Of a stretch of 64,000 bases of DNA, positions 59,859-64,000 are shown piece after piece. The DNA comes from Acidobacteriota bacterium (lineage in GTDB: Bacteria > Acidobacteriota > Blastocatellia > UBA7656). How positions within the stretch are numbered: position 1 is the first letter of the stretch; each line of letters opens with the position of its first letter. Made by a program: the position numbers and the translations under genes. The notes below the pieces were generated by a model, which ran no database searches, was not told the DNA's origin, and saw only the letters and a program-made list of their open reading frames with translations. The stretch covers positions 186,001 to 250,000 of the forward strand of contig JBBPIG010000003.1 of assembly GCA_038040445.1 (NCBI GenBank), read 5' to 3'.

Positions 59859-60809
59859 TTAATGGCCTTCCACCCCAGGCTCCGCCTCGCCCTTTCGCAG
59901 GATTTGGTAAAGCCTGCCGCCCGGGATTTCCGGCTCATCCGGGGACACGATTTGAATGGTTACGTGCCCGATGTTGAACTCGGAACGCAACCGCTCTTGA
60001 AGCGCTTCGAGCGCCGCCCTGTGCGAGACGCCCGGTTCGATCGTCACGTGAGCCGAAAGCGCTTCCATCCCGGAGCTGATAGTCCACACGTGAAGGTCGT
60101 GCACATCGATTACTCCGGATACCTGCTGCATCGTCGCCGCAACCGCGCGGATGTTGATGTGCGACGGCGTTCCCTCCAACAGTATGTTTACCGACTCACG
60201 GATGAGCTGCCACGAGCTGTACATAATCAGCAAGCAAATCGCGATGCTGATCAACGGATCGGCCAGCGCCCATCCCCACTGCCAGATCACGACGCCCGCC
60301 ACGATAGCGCCGACCGAGCCGAGCGCGTCGCCCACCACGTGCAGAAAAGCGCCGCGCATGTTGAGGTTCTGTTCGGATGCCGAGTGTAAAATAAACGCGC
60401 TGACCGCGTTGACTACCAGTCCGCCGATCGCGATCAAGGTGACTTCGAAGCCTCGCACTTCTTCGGGTGATTTGATCCGGTGAAACGCCTCGTAGGCGAT
60501 CAGCAGGGATATGACCACCAGCGTCGAGCCGTTCGCAAGCGCCGCCAGTATTTCCATCCGGTAATAACCGTAGGTCTTTTTAGCGGTCGTGGGACGGGCC
60601 GAGAACCACAACGCAAGCAGCGCCAACACGAGCGACGCGACATCCGCCAGCATGTGCCCGGCGTCAGAAAGCAGAGCAAGCGAGTTGGTGAGGAACCCGC
60701 CGATTGCCTCCGCGAGCATATAGGCGAACGTCAGCACGAGCACCGCGGTAAGACGCCGCCGGTTGCTTCTGTGACTGTGAGCGTGTTCTTTCTTGTGTGC
60801 TTCGGACAT
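59859..60809 (-). CDS. Cation diffusion facilitator (CzcD-like)
   Basis: A 316-residue CDF transporter with a His-rich N-terminus (HKKEHAHSHRSNRRR) and six predicted membrane helices. Helix II carries LALLSDAGHMLADVASLVLA and helix V HVVGDALGSVGAIVAGVVIW, giving the HxxxD and HxxxD zinc-site pairs. A C-terminal cytosolic domain (SGVIDVHDLHVWTISSGMEA) has the metal-sensing fold. It exports Zn2+, possibly Co2+ or Cd2+, in exchange for protons across the inner membrane. It follows the FKBP gene on the same strand after a hairpin element. Confidence 0.92.
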   Translation of the reverse strand: MSEAHKKEHAHSHRSNRRRLTAVLVLTFAYMLAEAIGGFLTNSLALLSDAGHMLADVASLVLALLALWFSARPTTAKKTYGYYRMEILAALANGSTLVVISLLIAYEAFHRIKSPEEVRGFEVTLIAIGGLVVNAVSAFILHSASEQNLNMRGAFLHVVGDALGSVGAIVAGVVIWQWGWALADPLISIAICLLIMYSSWQLIRESVNILLEGTPSHINIRAVAATMQQVSGVIDVHDLHVWTISSGMEALSAHVTIEPGVSHRAALEALQERLRSEFNIGHVTIQIVSPDEPEIPGGRLYQILRKGEAEPGVEGH

Positions 60810-60831
60810 GCGGATTGCCGTGGCCGGCTGT

Positions 60832-60907
60832 CCCTGGGAGCGCAGGCGCCCCTGCGTGCCTGGCGTTGCGTGAGAAAAAGCAGGCAGGGATGCCTGCGCT
60901 CCCAGGG
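60832..60907. repeat. Hairpin, family F (GGAGCGCAGGC/GCCTGCGCTCC) copy 1
   Basis: CCCTGGGAGCGCAGGCGCCC on the left pairs with GGGATGCCTGCGCTCCCAGG on the right over 25 bases, with a loop of about 22. The same words recur at 61860-61946. It separates the FKBP gene from the CDF gene. Confidence 0.8.
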
Positions 60908-60916
60908 AAGTCTACG

Positions 60917-61756
60917 CTACTTCACGCCGAGCAACTCAACTTCAAAAATCAGCGTCGCATTCCGCGGAATCCCCGGTCTGCCGCTCGCGCCGTAGGCGAG
61001 GTCCGGCGGGATTATCAGCTTCCGTTTGCCGCCGATTTTCATCGTCATGACACCCTCATCCCAGCCTTTGATGACGCGACCCATGCCAATCGAAAAAGTT
61101 AAGGGCTGACCCCTATCAACAGAGCTATCAAACTTGGTTCCGTCCTCAAGTCTCCCGGTGTAATGAACGGTCACCATCTGGCCGGGCTTCGGACTCCCGC
61201 CTGTCCCGACAACCAGATCAACGTATTTCAGCCCCGAAGGGGTCGTAGTCGTAATTTCATCACCCACAGCCGCACTCCCTTTCCGTGGTATCCGAGTATC
61301 CTGCGACGCAACCACTCGCCACGCACCCAGTCGGCGAACGAACGTGTCGGTAAACCTGAAGTCGCCACTGGCATCCTTGCCGTAGACTGTGAACTTGCCA
61401 GTCCAGCGGCCCGCAACAACACCCGTGTCGCCATAGGCTCGAACCGTCACGTCATCGAGCTTATATGATTCAACCTTGATTGCCATCATCACAGTATCGA
61501 CATATTGCGTCTTGTCGGAGACCTGCCCATTATCGTCGGTGAAATTGAACTGGTCATCCAGAATTATGTGGAGGGCGATTAAGTCGCGGTTCTTAAAAGC
61601 CTCGGCCCAGTAAAGCTTCAGGTCTTTGAGCCGCTCGATGCTGGCCACGGTGGGTTTGTTCTGCCGGGCCTTTGCAGTTCGCTTCCCCTTCGTTTGCGGG
61701 ACTGCAACGGATGTCATCACCAGCATCAGCAATATGACCAGGCTTGCACGCTTCAT
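60917..61756 (-). CDS. FKBP-type peptidyl-prolyl isomerase with NTF2-like N-terminal domain, secreted
   Basis: The ATG at 61756 has GGGGAGAAG upstream and opens a signal peptide ([19 protein letters not shown]). The 279-residue protein has an NTF2/SnoaL-like domain at about 36-150 ([34 protein letters not shown]) and a C-terminal FKBP domain ([60 protein letters not shown]). It should accelerate proline isomerisation in the periplasm; the first domain may bind substrates or dimerise. The pairing of domains is unusual. Confidence 0.9.
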   Translation of the reverse strand: MKRASLVILLMLVMTSVAVPQTKGKRTAKARQNKPTVASIERLKDLKLYWAEAFKNRDLIALHIILDDQFNFTDDNGQVSDKTQYVDTVMMAIKVESYKLDDVTVRAYGDTGVVAGRWTGKFTVYGKDASGDFRFTDTFVRRLGAWRVVASQDTRIPRKGSAAVGDEITTTTPSGLKYVDLVVGTGGSPKPGQMVTVHYTGRLEDGTKFDSSVDRGQPLTFSIGMGRVIKGWDEGVMTMKIGGKRKLIIPPDLAYGASGRPGIPRNATLIFEVELLGVK

Positions 61757-61859
61757 TCGCTTCTCCCCTCGCGGCGCCGTTGCCGGATCTTTGCGCGGCG
61801 CATCGGCGTTTGCACAGCGCAAGAGTTTATATTGCTCTATCAAGCAACGGCAAGTTGTG

Positions 61860-61946
61860 GCTTTGTGGCGCAGGCATCCCCGCGTGCATATTCTTCCGCG
61901 GTTTTCTGAGTCGGCGGGAGCAGGCAGGGATGCCTGCGCTCCCAGA
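61860..61946. repeat. Hairpin, family F copy 2
   Basis: GCGCAGGCATCCCCGCGTGC on the left and GCAGGGATGCCTGCGC on the right are complementary, with a longer loop than the copy at 60832. GGCAGGGATGCCTGCGCTCC is identical in the two copies. It fills the gap between the bshC stop and the FKBP start. Confidence 0.75.
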
Positions 61947-61948
61947 GA

Positions 61949-63661
61949 TCAACGAGCGTTGACAACTTGAGACGCGACTCCGCCGACGTATACCAACTTG
62001 TGATTAGAGAAGCCCAACTCGGCGGCGTTGTACAACTCCTCGATCAGGGCGGGTCCGTAGCGCGACAGGAAGTAGTAGACATTCAGCTCGCGCTCCTGGA
62101 GGTTCTTGTCCGGGCAAAGGGTAGTGTACGCGCGCTCGACCTGGCGGTATGCGGTCTGTTCGCGATGCGCGCTTGCGTGGATGAAGCGAGTTCGCAGGTG
62201 TTCCAACTGATAAGTAATCTTCTCGCGAGCTCGTTTTAGCGGGTCACTCAACGTAGCGTCAGTCTGCTGCAATGCTTCTCCGAGCTTGTCCAGTTGTTCG
62301 TTCACCAATCGCTCAGTTTCGGTGAATGCGCCGGCTGCGTTTCGATCGAGGCTCTGCTCGACGACCTTTGTAACCGCCGGGTGCAACCCATCGAAGAAGT
62401 CTCGAAGTTCCAGCCCGTACTTCTGCATCGTTTTTTGATGACGGCCTTCCACGATCGTAAGGCTCGCGCGCGGCAAAACACACGGCTCCTGGCGGCCGAG
62501 CGTCTCGTACACCGCGCGAAGCTGCGCGAAGTAGGCGATCTCCGCCGGACCCCCGATGTAAGCGGCAGCCGGCAGCAAGTAATCCTGAACCACCGGCCTC
62601 AGCGTTACGTTGGGGCTAAAGCAACTCGGACACCGAGCCGCCAGCTCAACAAGCTCTTCGGCGGCGAACGAGCGGTCCGAGCCTTTCACCGTGAAGCGCC
62701 CGTCCTGGTGCTGTGTGATTGCCTTGCGTCGTCCATCGTCCATTATGAACAGCGGAACCATGTCTTCGGATACTTTGATCTGCGCGTGATAACCCGCTTC
62801 CTCGAGCTCGCGGCTCCGCTCGACCAGAGCCCGGGCTATCTCGCTCGACTTCTGGATTGCGCGTTCATAAAGCGGAGCGGCGACCTGCTTCAATTCATCA
62901 TCGAGAGGGTCCAGCAACACGACGCCGTAATCGCGGAACAACCGCGCCATCAATCGCTCGAATGCCTCCGCGAATCCGACGCCTTTCTCATAGCTCTCGC
63001 GCAGGTCGCGCTCGAGCGCCGGCGTGAACTCCGAAGGCGCGAGCTGCGCGATGAGATCGTCAATCGTCTGGCTTATGTCTTCGCAAAGCACAACGCTGCC
63101 GACCGGCTCGTCGGGTTTATGACCGCTTGCCTCGTATTGAATCCGTTTCAAATGTCCTTCGCGGTCGACGACTCGGCAATGGTTCACTTCTTCGTAGTCG
63201 TGGTCTTCGCTCGCAACCCAGAAAACGGGTACGGCCTCAACGCCCTGATCGCGAAGGCAAGCGGCCAGTTTGATCACGGTGAGCGCCTTGTGGATGGTGT
63301 ACAGAGGGCCGGTGAACAGCCCTGCTTGCTGTCCGGTTACGATCGCGACCGAACCCGGATGCCGAAGCATCTCGATATGCTTGAACGTCAGCTCGGGGGA
63401 ACCGGCCCGGCGATTGATTCGCTCGAGCGCGTCGGGCACGCGCTTGCGATCGAACTCCTGCGCTCCGACGCGGCGGGAATGATCGGCGAGAGGCTCGACC
63501 GAACGGCCGTAGTTTGGATAAAACCGCGCGACCTTCTGATAGTCGTACAAGAAATCCGTGAACAGAGGAGTCATGCGCGGGATGTCGGTGAACCGCACCG
63601 CATCAGTAAGTTTATTGGCAGCAGCCTCGAGATTGTTACAGTCGGCAGTCATAGTTTTCAT
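61949..63661 (-). CDS. bshC: Bacillithiol biosynthesis cysteine-adding enzyme BshC
   Basis: A 570-residue protein that matches BshC along its length: HPGSVAIVTGQQAGLFTGPL, FWVASEDHDYEEVNHCRVVD, LRPVVQDYLLPAAAYIGGPA and a C-terminal coiled region. BshC is thought to join cysteine to glucosaminyl-malate, the last step of bacillithiol synthesis in the cytosol. The ATG at 63661 (or 63652) is preferred to a start inside the upstream repeat; a strong ribosome binding site is lacking. No bshA or bshB is in the window. Confidence 0.93.
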   Translation of the reverse strand: MKTMTADCNNLEAAANKLTDAVRFTDIPRMTPLFTDFLYDYQKVARFYPNYGRSVEPLADHSRRVGAQEFDRKRVPDALERINRRAGSPELTFKHIEMLRHPGSVAIVTGQQAGLFTGPLYTIHKALTVIKLAACLRDQGVEAVPVFWVASEDHDYEEVNHCRVVDREGHLKRIQYEASGHKPDEPVGSVVLCEDISQTIDDLIAQLAPSEFTPALERDLRESYEKGVGFAEAFERLMARLFRDYGVVLLDPLDDELKQVAAPLYERAIQKSSEIARALVERSRELEEAGYHAQIKVSEDMVPLFIMDDGRRKAITQHQDGRFTVKGSDRSFAAEELVELAARCPSCFSPNVTLRPVVQDYLLPAAAYIGGPAEIAYFAQLRAVYETLGRQEPCVLPRASLTIVEGRHQKTMQKYGLELRDFFDGLHPAVTKVVEQSLDRNAAGAFTETERLVNEQLDKLGEALQQTDATLSDPLKRAREKITYQLEHLRTRFIHASAHREQTAYRQVERAYTTLCPDKNLQERELNVYYFLSRYGPALIEELYNAAELGFSNHKLVYVGGVASQVVNAR

Positions 63662-63667
63662 TCTTGA

Positions 63668-63768
63668 AACGTGATGCGACGACGGATGACCGACGACCGA
63701 CGACCGACGACCGACGACCGTCTCCGGTCGTCCGTCATCGGTCATCTGTCGTCGCATCACGCATCACG
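63668..63768. repeat. Long hairpin with (CGACCGA)n arm upstream of bshC
   Basis: GTGATGCGACGACGGATGAC followed by five CGACGAC/CGACCGA units pairs with GGTCATCTGTCGTCGCATCA on the right. The repeat-rich arm can slide against the other. It lies in the bshC 5' region and could modulate its expression. Confidence 0.7.
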
Positions 63769-63777
63769 TTTCACGCG

Positions 63778-64000
63778 TCACTCAATTTCCGGGAAGAGCC
63801 CGGTCTCGCGAATCACCGCCTTGATCTGCTCTCTATGCGAGTTACTTACTGGATTGAGCGGGGCGCGCGGAAGCCCGCTGGCATACCCCAGCATATCCAT
63901 CGCAGCCTTTAATCCGGGCACACTCAAACCTGCCGTTACTATGTGCGACAGCGGCGCGAGGCGATGTTGAAGCTCGCGCGCTCGCGCGTGGTCGCCGGAA
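63778..64000 (-). CDS. DapA (dihydrodipicolinate synthase) family protein, C-terminal end only
   Basis: The last 73 codons of a gene that begins beyond the right edge. The sequence HIVTAGLSVPGLKAAMDMLG, YASGLPRAPLNPVSNSHREQ and KAVIRETGLFPEIE is the typical C-terminal helical part of the DapA/NanA aldolase family. The active-site lysine region is outside the window, so the exact reaction cannot be named. Confidence 0.8.
   Translation of the reverse strand, partial: SGDHARARELQHRLAPLSHIVTAGLSVPGLKAAMDMLGYASGLPRAPLNPVSNSHREQIKAVIRETGLFPEIE

Noticed and set aside
62294-63667. 457-codon plus-strand frame opposite bshC
   Set aside because: It is antisense to a full-length, clearly recognisable BshC and has no coding-like features; such frames arise from GC-rich third positions.
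1-64000. tRNA, rRNA or riboswitch genes
   Set aside because: I looked for conserved tRNA arm motifs and rRNA signatures and saw none; without a covariance search small RNAs cannot be excluded.

Overview
This window looks like chromosomal DNA from an uncultured or environmental member of the Acidobacteriota, probably near class Blastocatellia. The sequence is fairly GC-rich, most genes have a clear AGGAGG-type ribosome binding site, and the gene content fits that phylum. It includes a VWFA-related protein of the acidobacterial type, a winged-helix/TolB-like/TPR regulator, many secreted M28, S9, S15 and M20 peptidases, amidohydrolases, PQQ-type and NHL beta-propellers, a caspase-PEGA-TPR protein and the bacillithiol enzyme BshC. 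The assignment rests on gene content only. I see no rRNA, tRNA or CRISPR array.

Layout. 1-13.3 kb: exported beta-propeller and oxidoreductase genes. There are four NHL-repeat proteins in two tandem pairs, a HupE/UreJ membrane protein, a PA-IL-like lectin lipoprotein, a PQQ-like propeller, a Tat-type exported aminotransferase, and a PQQ dehydrogenase followed by its likely cytochrome c. 13.5-23.8 kb: small enzymes and conserved hypotheticals (alpha/beta hydrolase, VOC, DUF2277, sugar isomerase, O-methyltransferase, an AadA-like nucleotidyltransferase, a CocE-type hydrolase). 23.8-27 kb: an accessory patch with a REP array around a frameshifted two-domain REP-associated transposase, an S9 peptidase fragment and an AT-richer lone Mrr-type nuclease. 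27-38.3 kb: M28 peptidase, two amidohydrolases, coaE, a class A beta-lactamase-like protein, a regulator and a membrane glycosyltransferase.

38.3-42.1 kb is the most interesting segment. It encodes a cytosolic PatA/PatG-like subtilase, a translationally coupled CGGC microprotein, a free-standing protein resembling the PatG C-terminal domain, and three short peptides that share the leader motif PGFTAEASL but have unrelated, partly cysteine-rich C-termini. Two degenerate copies of the 3' end of the PatG-C-like gene lie ahead of the first two peptide genes. The whole segment is bracketed by about 98-bp direct repeats derived from the 3' end of the neighbouring M20 peptidase gene. I read it as a cyanobactin-protease-type RiPP locus with a non-cyanobactin leader; that function is inferred from family resemblance and gene order.

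42-64 kb: M20 peptidase, a thioredoxin-fold protein without CxxC, a MocA-like nucleotidyltransferase, an SOS-associated peptidase, bactofilin with a coupled partner, the caspase-like protein, an amidohydrolase, M28 peptidase, SDR, a frameshifted VWFA protein, a GT87-like transferase, a CDF cation transporter, an FKBP isomerase, BshC, and the C-terminal end of a DapA-family gene.

Intergenic space is unusually rich in long-arm inverted repeats of at least six sequence families. Single-base frameshifts interrupt three genes (the REP transposase, peptide 3 and the VWFA protein). Truncated remnants of DUF4062, S9 peptidase and PemK/MazF genes indicate continuing decay of accessory genes.
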